A stretch of 64,000 nt of DNA from Sphingobacteriales bacterium (GTDB lineage Bacteria > Bacteroidota > Bacteroidia > Chitinophagales > CAIOSU01), in NCBI GenBank assembly GCA_027483645.1, contig JAIXUD010000020.1, positions 124,001 through 188,000 on the forward strand, in the 5' to 3' direction. The translations under genes and the position numbers were made by a program. Below are positions 35,209 to 43,191 of the stretch, in pieces. The notes under the pieces are model-generated. The model was not told the DNA's origin, searched no databases, and saw only the letters and a program-made list of their open reading frames with translations. The stretch's first letter is position 1. Each line of letters opens with the position of its first letter.

Positions 35209-35232
35209 TATCTTTGCCGCTGCTTATCTTTG
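35209..35232 (+). promoter_or_regulatory. Two tandem -7 boxes (TATCTTTG)
   Basis: TATCTTTG occurs at 35209-35216 and again at 35225-35232, 16 bp apart. The second ends 18 bp before the ATG at 35251. Both match TAnnTTTG and suggest two start sites for the SRPBCC operon. Confidence 0.5.
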
Positions 35233-35250
35233 CTATTATAACCACTGCCC

Positions 35251-35790
35251 ATGAAACGATGGCACTTCCTCGCCTTTGGCCTTAGTATAACACTTTTACT
35301 ACTGTCGGTAGTGGGCTTTTTGCTGCCCAGCAATTACACCGTCGAGCGGGCAATAAGCATCGATGCGCCTACGGAGCAAGTGTTCAACACCATCAGCGAC
35401 CTCAATACTTGGCCAGAATGGAGCCCTTGGCAAAAAGCCAGCGACCCTACCCTGATATATACCTTTAGCGGTGCGCCAGGCGAGGCGGAAAGTAAGCTGG
35501 CTTGGAAGGGGGATAACGTAGGCGAAGGCGAAATCATCCTTACCCAAATGAACCCGGCTGATGGTGTGTTTTACGAGCTATGGGCTGGTGGGCAAATAGG
35601 AGCCAAGGGCCGTGTGCGCTTTTTGGATAAAGGCGATACCCTCACTCGAGTAGGCTTTGAATACAGTGCCGAGCTGGGCTGGAACCCGATGCAGCGGTTT
35701 GCAGGCCTCTTTGCCGATGGGCAAGTTGGCCCGCAATTTGAGCAGTCTTTGCTCCGTTTGAAAACCCAATTAGAGAAAGTTGATTTATGA
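35251..35790 (+). CDS. SRPBCC family (polyketide cyclase-like) membrane-anchored protein
   Basis: 179 residues. The N-terminus is a transmembrane helix ('FLAFGLSITLLLLSVVGFLLP'). The remainder is a START/SRPBCC domain: 'YTVERAISIDAPTEQVFNTISDLNTWPEWSPW' is the usual opening, and 'FEYSAELGWNPMQRFAGLFAD' the C-terminal helix region. The fold makes a hydrophobic pocket for lipids or small molecules; the ligand is unknown. Its stop overlaps the next start by 4 bp, so the two genes are translationally coupled. Confidence 0.82.
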   Translation: MKRWHFLAFGLSITLLLLSVVGFLLPSNYTVERAISIDAPTEQVFNTISDLNTWPEWSPWQKASDPTLIYTFSGAPGEAESKLAWKGDNVGEGEIILTQMNPADGVFYELWAGGQIGAKGRVRFLDKGDTLTRVGFEYSAELGWNPMQRFAGLFADGQVGPQFEQSLLRLKTQLEKVDL

Positions 35791-36326
35791 AACACCTCTT
35801 ATCAGTAATCCTCATAGCCTCTAGCTTCATCGCATTTGCCCAAAACACCCCCCTCACCCAAAAGAAGGAGCTGTTCGACAAGAACCTAACGGTGATGCTG
35901 CCTGCCGATTTTAAGCAGATGACTGCTACCGAAGTGGCCGAGCGCTACGATGCCACCAACCCGCCCAACTATGTATTCCGCGGTACGGAGAGCAGCATCA
36001 ATCTGGCTTTTAGCAATAGCTATCAAAACGCCCCTCAAGACGGACCTGCCATGCAGGAGCTGTTGAATGTAATGAAAAGCACGCTAGAAGAGGCCTACCC
36101 CGCCATGCATTGGGTGGAACATGCCACTACCAGCGTTAATGGCAAGCTGGTTGGCCGACTGGAGTTTAAGTCACTTACGCCAGATAACAAGATGGTTTAC
36201 AACATGATATACTTAATGGGCGTAGGCGGCCAGTTAGTAATTATCAATTTCAACTGCGAGTGTGCCGTTACCGACCCGTGGGCCAAGGCAGGTAAGCAAA
36301 TACTGGCGGGGATTACGGTGAAGTAG
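35787..36326 (+). CDS. Secreted protein of unknown function
   Basis: 179 residues with a signal peptide (ends FIAFA before QNT). The mature part is alpha/beta with 'LTVMLPADFKQMTATEVAERY' near its start and 'VNGKLVGRLEFKSLTP' later. It ends in a strand-rich section containing two Cys (NCECAV). I do not recognise a family with certainty; the pattern is like small lipid-binding or PsbP-like stress proteins. Coupled to the SRPBCC gene upstream, which hints at a shared role in the envelope. Confidence 0.65.
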   Translation: MKHLLSVILIASSFIAFAQNTPLTQKKELFDKNLTVMLPADFKQMTATEVAERYDATNPPNYVFRGTESSINLAFSNSYQNAPQDGPAMQELLNVMKSTLEEAYPAMHWVEHATTSVNGKLVGRLEFKSLTPDNKMVYNMIYLMGVGGQLVIINFNCECAVTDPWAKAGKQILAGITVK

Positions 36327-36433
36327 TTGATTAGTTAACTGGTTGATTAGTTATTGAGAGCCTTGATATTGCTGTGTTTGATAAACGCTTTAGTCTTGCA
36401 TCTTGTGTCTTATGTCTTGCGTCTAATAATAGC

Positions 36434-36441
36434 TATCTTTG
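36434..36441 (+). promoter_or_regulatory. -7 box (TATCTTTG) before the ABC-F gene
   Basis: TATCTTTG ends 7 bp before the ATG at 36449, implying a very short leader. It lies inside the longer in-frame extension from 36374 and so supports the later start. Confidence 0.5.
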
Positions 36442-36448
36442 CACCCTT

Positions 36449-38410
36449 ATGATAAGTGTTGCTAATCTGTCGGTTACTTTTGGTAGCCGCGACCTGTTTA
36501 AAGAGATTTCTTTTGTGATGAACGCAAAAGACCGTATCGGCCTTGTCGGCAAGAACGGTGTGGGCAAATCTACCCTGTTGAAAATATTAGCCGGCCACCA
36601 ACCACCTACCAAGGGTGCCATAATGACCGGCCCAGGCGAAACCATCGGTTACCTGCCCCAAGAAATCAGCAACGACTCTACCAAAACCATAATGGATGAA
36701 ACCATGACGGCGTTTGACGAAGTGCTGAAAATGGAGCAGGAGATTGAGAGCATCAACGAGCAGTTGGCCACCCGCGAGGATTACGAGAGCGACGACTACA
36801 TGGAGATGATTAATCGCCTGAGCGATTGCCATGAGCGCGTACACACCCTTGGTGCCGGTAAAATGGAGAGCGAGGTAATCAAAACGCTTAAAGGCCTTGG
36901 TTTTAGCGATGCGGATATGCTGCGCCCGATGACCGAGTTTAGCGGTGGCTGGCAGATGCGCGTGGAGTTGGCAAAATTGCTTCTGCAGAAACCTTCGCTA
37001 CTATTGCTGGATGAGCCTACGAACCACTTGGATATCGAATCGATTCTATGGTTGGAGCAGGTGTTTATCAACTATCCGGGCGCGTTGTTAATGGTAAGCC
37101 ACGATAGGGCTTTCTTGGATAACGTGACCAACCGTACCATCGAGATTGTTTTTGGCAAAATATACGATTACAAGGCCAACTATACCAAGTTCTTCGAGCT
37201 TCGCGAGGAGCGCTTGGAGCAACAACAGAACGCTTACAAAAACCAGCAACGGTACATCGCCCAGCAAGAGCGCTTTATTGAGCGTTTTAAAGCGAAGGCA
37301 TCCAAAGCTACCCAGGCCAAATCGGCACAGAAGCAATTGGATAAGGTGGAACGTATTGAGTTTGATGATTTGGACAACTCCTCCATCCAGTTCCACTTCC
37401 CTAAAGCGCCCCGCAGTGGCGATGTGGTGCTAAGGGCGGAGCAATTGAACAAGAGCTACGGTACCAAGGAGATATTGAAGAACCTAATCTTCGATATTAC
37501 CCGTGGAGAACGGGTGGCCTTTGTAGGCAAAAACGGCATGGGTAAATCGACCTTGGTGAAAATGATCAATGGCGAAACCGATGCGCAGGGCATTTTGAAA
37601 ATCGGCCACAATGTGGAGATTGGCTACTATGCCCAGATACAGGAGAAAACCCTGAACGAGAACCGCACCGTAATACAAACCATTGAAGACGTGGCTACCC
37701 ATGAGTGGACCAACCAAGCCCGGGTACGCGGCCTGCTGGGCGCATTTTTGTTTGGCGAAGAGGAGATTGATAAGAAGGTAAAGGTGCTTTCGGGCGGGGA
37801 GAAATCAAGGTTGGCATTGGCGCGCATGTTGCTACGCCCGGTGAATTTGTTGATTCTCGATGAGCCTACCAACCACTTGGACATTGCCAGCAAAGAGGTG
37901 TTGAAGGAAGCCTTGCTTCGCTACGATGGCACGCTGATACTAGTGAGCCACGATAGGGACTTTTTGCAAGGATTGACCAATAAGACTTTTGAGTTTACCA
38001 ACAAGCGCATTGTAGAGCACTACGGCGACATCCAAGTATTCTTGGATAGCCATGCCGTGGAAAGCTTCCGTGACTTTGAAACCAGCAAGGACAAGGACAA
38101 AGCCCTTAAGTCGCAAGCTTTTGGTAAGAGCAGCCCGAACGATAACGCTGTAAAAGACGACCAGAACCAGAAGAAGGAGCAAGACAAAGAGCTAAAAAAG
38201 CTGAAGAACGAACTGAAGCTGGAGGAAGACACCATCGAGCGCTTGGAAAAGGAAATAGCCGGTATCCTAGTTCAATTGCAAGACCCTGAACTATTTAAAG
38301 ACGAAGCCAAGAGCAAACTGGTAGTAAAAAAACACGACGACCTAAAGCAACAACTCGCCAAAAGCATGAAGCATTGGGAAGAGTTGGGTGTGCAGTTGGA
38401 GGGGTTGTGA
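36449..38410 (+). CDS. ABC-F family ATPase (ribosome-associated)
   Basis: 653 residues with two ABC domains and no transmembrane part. Walker A motifs are 'LVGKNGVGKSTLL' and 'FVGKNGMGKSTLV', the signature motifs 'FSGGWQMRVELAK' and 'LSGGEKSRLALAR', and Walker B 'LLLLDEPTNHLDIES' and 'LLILDEPTNHLDIAS'. A basic linker lies between the domains, and a coiled-coil C-terminal extension (about 570-650) suggests the YdiF/Uup group. ABC-F proteins bind the ribosomal E site and tune translation. The ATG at 36449 is preferred over 36374 because of the promoter box and because the extension lacks ABC-like sequence. Confidence 0.93.
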   Translation: MISVANLSVTFGSRDLFKEISFVMNAKDRIGLVGKNGVGKSTLLKILAGHQPPTKGAIMTGPGETIGYLPQEISNDSTKTIMDETMTAFDEVLKMEQEIESINEQLATREDYESDDYMEMINRLSDCHERVHTLGAGKMESEVIKTLKGLGFSDADMLRPMTEFSGGWQMRVELAKLLLQKPSLLLLDEPTNHLDIESILWLEQVFINYPGALLMVSHDRAFLDNVTNRTIEIVFGKIYDYKANYTKFFELREERLEQQQNAYKNQQRYIAQQERFIERFKAKASKATQAKSAQKQLDKVERIEFDDLDNSSIQFHFPKAPRSGDVVLRAEQLNKSYGTKEILKNLIFDITRGERVAFVGKNGMGKSTLVKMINGETDAQGILKIGHNVEIGYYAQIQEKTLNENRTVIQTIEDVATHEWTNQARVRGLLGAFLFGEEEIDKKVKVLSGGEKSRLALARMLLRPVNLLILDEPTNHLDIASKEVLKEALLRYDGTLILVSHDRDFLQGLTNKTFEFTNKRIVEHYGDIQVFLDSHAVESFRDFETSKDKDKALKSQAFGKSSPNDNAVKDDQNQKKEQDKELKKLKNELKLEEDTIERLEKEIAGILVQLQDPELFKDEAKSKLVVKKHDDLKQQLAKSMKHWEELGVQLEGL

Positions 38411-38440
38411 TTTTTTTTGGACGACGGAAGATTAAAGAAT

Positions 38441-38529
38441 GATGTACGAAGTACGATGTACAAAGTACAATGTAAAGAAGGCAATGTACGGTTCTCTCTA
38501 ATGCCTAAATTTTGCAGTGTGTCATGGTG
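38441..38529 (+). repeat. Dispersed repeat block shared with 44314-44439
   Basis: GATGTACGAAGTACGATGTA through CAAAGTACAATGT (38441-38473) and GCAGTGTGTCATGGTG (38514-38529) recur in the same order at 44314-44346 and 44424-44439, with a different spacer. Two copies of a composite intergenic repeat, both next to ends of large genes. Confidence 0.7.
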
Positions 38530-38635
38530 AGCGGAGTCGAACCATCCATAACGTAGGTAGCAAAATACCGAGTGTTATTTGTACATATTATGTGTACATA
38601 GTGCGGATGGTTCGGCTCCGCTCAGCATGACACAC
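38517..38635. repeat. 119-bp element with 31-bp inverted repeats
   Basis: Left arm 38517-38547 (GTGTGTCATGGTGAGCGGAG...) and right arm 38605-38635 match as reverse complements at 29 of 31 positions. The interior (57 bp) is A+T-rich and contains a TGTACATA...TGTACATA pair. The region 38411-38728 otherwise holds no gene. Confidence 0.82.
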
Positions 38636-38728
38636 AGATAGTTCAGTTCAACTATCGAAAGTCTCACCATGATTCATTTTGGATACGGTTGATCCTTTGA
38701 ACATTAACGATCGGTTCGGTAAAATTCC

Positions 38729-39658
38729 TTACCCCGCCTTATACACCATTTCATCCCAAGTAAGCACGGTATGGTAGCCTTTGGAATTGAAATATTGGAG
38801 GACTTCCATGGGTGTAAGCTCGGCAGCGGCCATTACAAAATCACCACCCCAAGCACCTAATGACTTAATGGCTCCCGGAAAATCAGGGAAAAGGTGCTCC
38901 TTTACTTTTGTTAGTTGTATGGCATTTCCGATAAGGCTTTCGTGCCATTCCACGGCTTGCTGAAACGCATCCAGCTGCTGCGCTGCTTGCATAGTGATGG
39001 TACACAGCGTAATCTCCGTAGCCAGTTTGCCAAAGTCCGTTCCCGACCTGCGGTATTGCGCTATACCCTCTCGGCTGTTTTGCTTTTGCCCCAAGTACAC
39101 AAAGTAAACATGCTCTTTAAATGGCGGTATGTTTGGCGATACTTCCCAAACCGGCTGTCCTTGCAACCGATTGAAGAGGATGGGCATATCGGTTTTAGCA
39201 CAGGCGATGTCGTACCCACTGCCGCCAAAAGTATCAGTCAATAGCTTAAACGCGTCCACCTTTGCCCATTCAGCAATCAAACTGATAAGCGTTGAACTGC
39301 TGCCCAAACCCCAATCTTGCGGAAACTCTAGGCGCGTAACGGCCTTAATACCTTTGGTGCCTTTTAGAAACTCGGGGTTTTGCTTTTGCACGGCGTGCAA
39401 GATCTCGCTTAGCCTAGTGGCAAAAGCTTTGTCGGTGTACTGTACCAAAGCTAAGTCGCTCAGCTTTAGTGTTGCCTCAAACCAAGGTATTTCTTCATGG
39501 TCTAGCGCTTGCCAAACCAGCAACCCCGGCGAATCCTCATAAATCTCCAACCACTGCCCAAAGCAGGTAGGCACCGCCCAAGCCAGTGCGCCATCCAATA
39601 CGGCATACTCGCCGCTTAGCAGCAGCTTTCCGTGGGCGTAATAGTGGGCGAGGTTCAA
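38729..39658 (-). CDS. GYDIA family GHMP kinase
   Basis: 309 residues. GHMP-kinase motifs: 'HGKLLLSGEYAVLDGALAWA' (motif 1), the ATP loop 'DWGLGSSSTLISLIAEW' (motif 2) and the family name motif 'GGSGYDIACAKT'. 'LGAWGGDFVMAA' is motif 3. GYDIA proteins are a Bacteroidota group that resembles mevalonate-pathway kinases; a role in isoprenoid precursor synthesis is proposed from similarity. It stands alone between two inverted-repeat elements. Confidence 0.88.
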   Translation of the reverse strand: MNLAHYYAHGKLLLSGEYAVLDGALAWAVPTCFGQWLEIYEDSPGLLVWQALDHEEIPWFEATLKLSDLALVQYTDKAFATRLSEILHAVQKQNPEFLKGTKGIKAVTRLEFPQDWGLGSSSTLISLIAEWAKVDAFKLLTDTFGGSGYDIACAKTDMPILFNRLQGQPVWEVSPNIPPFKEHVYFVYLGQKQNSREGIAQYRRSGTDFGKLATEITLCTITMQAAQQLDAFQQAVEWHESLIGNAIQLTKVKEHLFPDFPGAIKSLGAWGGDFVMAAAELTPMEVLQYFNSKGYHTVLTWDEMVYKAG

Positions 39659-39781
39659 ATGTGGGATATGAAACGAGAAATAAAAAACGTAAAAATCGAC
39701 ACTTGAAAATACTAGGTTTTATGCCAGAAACAAAACCAACAGGTGCGATTGAAATTTAGCACTCAAAATTGCTTGTTTTTT

Positions 39782-39909
39782 TACTCGTCCTCGCTTCCAG
39801 CGAGGATGAAGTAATATTGAGCCTTCGGCTTTTTTTAGTATGTAACCGTATTACTTGTTGAGCTGAAAGCTCAAAGTTAGGTTATCCTCGCTGGAAGCGA
39901 GGACAAGTA
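39782..39909. repeat. 128-bp element with 26-bp inverted repeats
   Basis: Arms 39782-39807 and 39884-39909 match at 25 of 26 positions (core TCCTCGCTTCCAGCGAGGAT). Each arm is itself a hairpin (CCTCGC-TTCCA-GCGAGG). The interior contains AGCC-TTC-GGCT followed by seven T's at 39821-39838, which can terminate plus-strand transcripts. No gene lies in 39659-39935. Confidence 0.82.
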
Positions 39910-39935
39910 CGGGGCTACGAAACCCAACTATATAC

Positions 39936-40727
39936 TTACAAACTCGCCGTACGCCCACCATCCACTGGTAGGTTGATGCCATTAATATAGGCGGCAGCTG
40001 GGCTGGCCAAAAATGCCACGGCAGCGGCCACTTCGCTAGCTCTGGCAAAGCGACGTGCTGGGGTTTCCAGCTTCATTTGTTCAATTATGCTGGCCTCGTC
40101 GGCGCCTGTTTTGATGGCCTTGTTGCCAATGATGCTCTCCAACCTTTCGGTTTCGGTGAAGCCTGGCAATATGTTGTTTACGGTAATGCCATCAGGGCCA
40201 AGTTCCAAAGATAGGGTTTTGGCCCAGTTGGCCACCGCCCCACGTATAGTGTTACTCACGCCAAGGCCCGGTATAGGCTGCTTAACCGAAGTGCTTATGA
40301 TATTGATTATCCGCCCAAAGCCTGCCTCCTTCATACCTGGCACTACTGCCTGCGCCAAGTACTGGTTACACAATAGGTGGTTGGTAAATGCCTGTACAAA
40401 CTCACTAGGCTTAGCATCGATGGCTTGCCCGCCAGCGGGGCCACCTGTGTTATTGATAAGTATATGGATAGTAGCACCGGTCTCCCGCAGCCAAGCCGCT
40501 AGGTTGTTTCGCAACGCCTCGGGGTCGCTATTGTCTGCCACTAGGTAGCTGTGTTTTTGGTTGCCGTTGTTGGGCAGGTCGGCCACCGCCTTTTTCAATA
40601 GTTCTTCGGTGCGGGCTATTACCACAACGTTAGCGCCCAGTAGAGCCAATTCTGTTGCCACGGCGCGGCCGATGCCCTTGCTAGCTCCGCCCACTAGGGC
40701 ATATTTTCCGTTTAGGTCGAGGTTCAT
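39936..40727 (-). CDS. Short-chain dehydrogenase/reductase
   Basis: 263 residues from MNLDLNGKYAL; an ATG 9 bp earlier is also possible. Classical SDR features: 'VGGASKGIGRAVA' (cofactor), 'ILINNTGGPAGG' in place of NNAG, 'IINIISTSVKQPIPGLGVSN' and C-terminal 'YINGINLPVDGG'. The usual catalytic Tyr-x3-Lys is not obvious: after the Ser-bearing strand the sequence reads GLGVSNTIRGAVANWAK, with Asn where Tyr is expected. A similar deviation occurs in a subgroup annotated as 3-oxoacyl-ACP reductase-like. Activity therefore uncertain. Confidence 0.8.
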   Translation of the reverse strand: MNLDLNGKYALVGGASKGIGRAVATELALLGANVVVIARTEELLKKAVADLPNNGNQKHSYLVADNSDPEALRNNLAAWLRETGATIHILINNTGGPAGGQAIDAKPSEFVQAFTNHLLCNQYLAQAVVPGMKEAGFGRIINIISTSVKQPIPGLGVSNTIRGAVANWAKTLSLELGPDGITVNNILPGFTETERLESIIGNKAIKTGADEASIIEQMKLETPARRFARASEVAAAVAFLASPAAAYINGINLPVDGGRTASL

Positions 40728-40937
40728 GGAGGTCAAATAGGAAATGAGAAATAGGAAATGTGAAACTAAGAAAGTGTACCGTCTTTATCTCAAATGGTTT
40801 AAAGAAAGGCGATAGTTTGCGAACACATAGTAACGATTGCGAAGTTTTGCTAATTTTAGTGTAAGAGTAGCTCCTTGGAAGATAATAAATTTCCAAACCG
40901 ACAACTCGCAACCCGTAACTCGAAACTCGTAACTGAA

Positions 40938-41450
40938 ATGATCACCCGCGCCTTCAACATCAAACAATGGATTGACGATAACCGCCACCTGCTGAAACCG
41001 CCTGTGGGCAACCAGCAGGTTTATAAAGCCAACGAAGACTTTATTGTGATGGTAGTGGGCGGCCCCAACAACCGCAAAGATTACCATTGGGAAGAGGGCG
41101 AGGAGTTTTTCTACCAGTTGGAGGGCGACATCGTGGTAAAGATCATTGAGGACGGCAAGCCGTTGGATATACCAATTAAGGAGGGCGAGATATTCCTGTT
41201 GCCACCGCGCACGCCACACTCCCCGCAACGCCCTGCCAACTCGGTGGGTATTGTGATTGAGCGATACCGAAAGGAGGGCGAGAAAGACGGTTTCCTTTGG
41301 TACTGCGAAAACTGCAACCAAAAGCTTTACGAAGAGTACTTTGAGCTTACCGACATCGTAAACCAGCTACCGAAGGTAATGCAGCGCTTTTATGAAAGCG
41401 AGGAGTTGCGTACCTGCAAGAATTGTGGTGAAGTAATGCAAAAGCCTTAA
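40938..41450 (+). CDS. nbaC: 3-hydroxyanthranilate 3,4-dioxygenase
   Basis: 170 residues from the ATG at 40938; an in-frame ATG at 40875 would add 21 residues unlike the family. Cupin with Fe(II) ligands in 'DYHWEEGEEFFYQLEG' (His, Glu) and 'LPPRTPHSPQRP' (His), plus the substrate-binding Arg residues. The C-terminal rubredoxin-like iron site is complete (CENC and CKNC). The enzyme opens 3-hydroxyanthranilate toward quinolinate in the kynurenine route to NAD or tryptophan breakdown. No other kynurenine gene is in this window. Confidence 0.93.
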   Translation: MITRAFNIKQWIDDNRHLLKPPVGNQQVYKANEDFIVMVVGGPNNRKDYHWEEGEEFFYQLEGDIVVKIIEDGKPLDIPIKEGEIFLLPPRTPHSPQRPANSVGIVIERYRKEGEKDGFLWYCENCNQKLYEEYFELTDIVNQLPKVMQRFYESEELRTCKNCGEVMQKP

Positions 41451-41544
41451 TAATATTCAGGGTGTCTGTTCGTCCGCGTCTACAGACGCTTATGAAACGG
41501 ACTTTGCCTATCCAGACGCCGACTTAATACGATTTAAAATATCG

Positions 41545-42156
41545 TTACTCTTCCCACCGCAGCGTCTGAATCAAGTTAAGCATATCAGCCCGTACAAATT
41601 GGATAACCGGAGCCAACGAATCTTGGTTGGGTGTAGCACCAAAGTATAGCGAGCCGCGCAGAAAGTGCTTGGTGCTGTCAGTTACATAAAACTGTATGTT
41701 ACTTGCCGAATTACCACCCAACTCATACAGGATGCCGCCGATACCAGTGGGCGTTGAGATAAGCGACTCATCAATATAATCGGCCTTTACGGTGTGCTTG
41801 TAGGCCATTTCGTGTGCATCCTCAATCAACTTTGCAAGTGTGCTGGTGCTGTTAATGGTTTTGTAGCTTAAGTGTATATCGCCAGTAAGGTTGGGTATCC
41901 GTATATCCAGCCAGCAAGAGTCGGTAACGTCAGCGCCAAAAAAGGTGTTGTGCTTTTCTACTTTGGCGTAAGTAGGGTACTCGAAGCTATAGGGGCAATC
42001 GCTAGTGTAGCGGGTATAGGCTTTCTCGGGTAGGTCAATCCTAAAGTAGCCCTTCGGCTTAGGGGTAAAGATGGGGTCGTCGCAGCTTTGCAGCAGCACT
42101 AGTGTGCCCAGCAATATTGGCATCCATATCAACCCATTTGCCCACCTGTTTGTCAT
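41545..42156 (-). CDS. gldD: Gliding motility lipoprotein GldD
   Basis: 203 residues from the ATG at 42156 (MTNRWANGL); an upstream in-frame TTG is less likely. Lipobox 'LLQSC'. The GldD opening 'PKPKGYFRIDLPEKAYTRY' and 'CPYSFEYPTYAKVE', and later 'CWLDIRIPNLTGDIHLSYK', are well conserved. GldD is needed for gliding motility and for type IX secretion in Flavobacterium johnsoniae and lies in the envelope. It follows the conserved mutY-ssb-gldE-gldD order, but here gldE is reduced to fragments. Confidence 0.92.
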   Translation of the reverse strand: MTNRWANGLIWMPILLGTLVLLQSCDDPIFTPKPKGYFRIDLPEKAYTRYTSDCPYSFEYPTYAKVEKHNTFFGADVTDSCWLDIRIPNLTGDIHLSYKTINSTSTLAKLIEDAHEMAYKHTVKADYIDESLISTPTGIGGILYELGGNSASNIQFYVTDSTKHFLRGSLYFGATPNQDSLAPVIQFVRADMLNLIQTLRWEE

Positions 42157-42181
42157 AACCTGTTTTCTCTTATCGTTACTT

Positions 42182-42600
42182 TTACTTTTCAATCCTATTG
42201 TTGCCTACTGCCGAAGCCGTAAAGGTATAATGAAAATAACAAACTTCTCGCCCATGCTCAGGAACAAAGCTGGTCATTTCCAGCACCAATCCACCTATCA
42301 ATTCGGCTCCACCGGGCACTTTATCAAACGGATTCTTTGCTTGAATTGTAGATAGTAGCCGAAAAGTCGATTACCTTTTTAAGTTCTTCGGCACTAAAAC
42401 TATACAGGACGTTGGCACGCATATTCAGAAAACGGTTTTCAATTAATCTTAGTGCTTTCGACCATTTCATGCTTTATTGTTTTGAAAACCATCGTTAGGA
42501 AGCATAAGGATGACGGCAAGTATCTTATAGTGTACCCGCCATAGGTTGAGGATTTGACTGGTGGAGATACCGAACTCAGAAGGGCATGCTCAGCTACCTG
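42182..42600 (-). pseudogene. gldE: Decayed gldE (CNNM/CBS/CorC_HlyC protein)
   Basis: Three out-of-frame pieces lie in the place where gldE normally sits. (1) 42182 to about 42330 reads 'KNPFDKVPGGAELIGGLVLE' then 'PEHGREVCYFHYTFTASAVG', the CorC_HlyC transporter-associated domain that ends GldE, with a stop at 42182. (2) 42324-42470, in another frame, reads 'FSAEELKKVIDFSA', like the segment before the CBS pair. (3) 42577-42594 reads AEHALLSSVSP when continued, like the SGAEVALFSLS start of the CNNM domain. A complete GldE has over 400 residues; most of the membrane and both CBS domains are gone. Pieces 1 and 2 are convincing, piece 3 weaker. Confidence 0.7.
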
Positions 42601-42692
42601 AAGAAAAAGTGGCCGAATCTGCTAGACAGGGTCTCCCCCGTCCATACTACTACTGCTTTCCAATGGGGATGTTGTTTAATGAAACCATAGGC

Positions 42693-43172
42693 TCAAAAGG
42701 GCAGGTCGTCGTTAAAGTCTTGTCCGCCGCCACTTTCTTGCGGTGCCTGTTGTTGGGGTTGAGATTGCTGCTGCTGAGGCTGGCCTTGGTATTGCTGGCT
42801 GTCGCCACCTCCATTGTTACCGCCATAATTACCGCCTTCGCCTTCTCTTTTCTCCAGCATAAAAAAGGTCTGCCCCTCAATTCCGGTGGCATATTTTTTT
42901 ACGCCATTATCTTCCCAAGAGCGGCTGCGCAAGCGGCCTTCCAAGTAGATGTAGCTGCCTTTTTTTAAGAATTTCTCAGCCGTTTCGGCCAATTTACGCC
43001 ATAAGGTAATGTCGTGCCACTCGGTTTGGTCAACTCGATTACCCTGTTTGTCAAGATAGCTGTCGCTGGTGGCCAACGAAAAGCGCGCACGGGCAATGCC
43101 GCCTTCCATGTAAGTAACTTCAGGGTCTTTGCCCAAATGGCCTATAAGCGTAACTTTATTTAGTCCTCTCAT
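42693..43172 (-). CDS. ssb: Single-stranded DNA-binding protein
   Basis: 159 residues. An OB-fold domain (about 1-108) opens 'MRGLNKVTLIGHLGKDPEV' and contains 'TEWHDITLWRKLAETAEKFLKKG'. A Gly/Gln-rich disordered linker follows, and the acidic tip DFNDDLPF ends the protein; this tip docks RecQ, PriA and other partners. Two of those partners, RecQ and a UvrD-type helicase, are also encoded in this window. It follows mutY by 19 bp. Confidence 0.96.
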   Translation of the reverse strand: MRGLNKVTLIGHLGKDPEVTYMEGGIARARFSLATSDSYLDKQGNRVDQTEWHDITLWRKLAETAEKFLKKGSYIYLEGRLRSRSWEDNGVKKYATGIEGQTFFMLEKREGEGGNYGGNNGGGDSQQYQGQPQQQQSQPQQQAPQESGGGQDFNDDLPF

Positions 43173-43191
43173 GTTAGTATTGCTGTCTCAA

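Noticed and set aside
42324-42470. 48-codon minus frame starting MKWSKALRL as an independent small gene
   Set aside because: It resembles an internal piece of GldE and is followed in another frame by the GldE C-terminal domain, so a gene fragment is more likely.
42561-42640. Resemblance of GATACCGAACTCAGAAG to a 5S rRNA segment
   Set aside because: The similarity is confined to about 15 bases, with no flanking 5S structure; it is better read as antisense to the decayed gldE.
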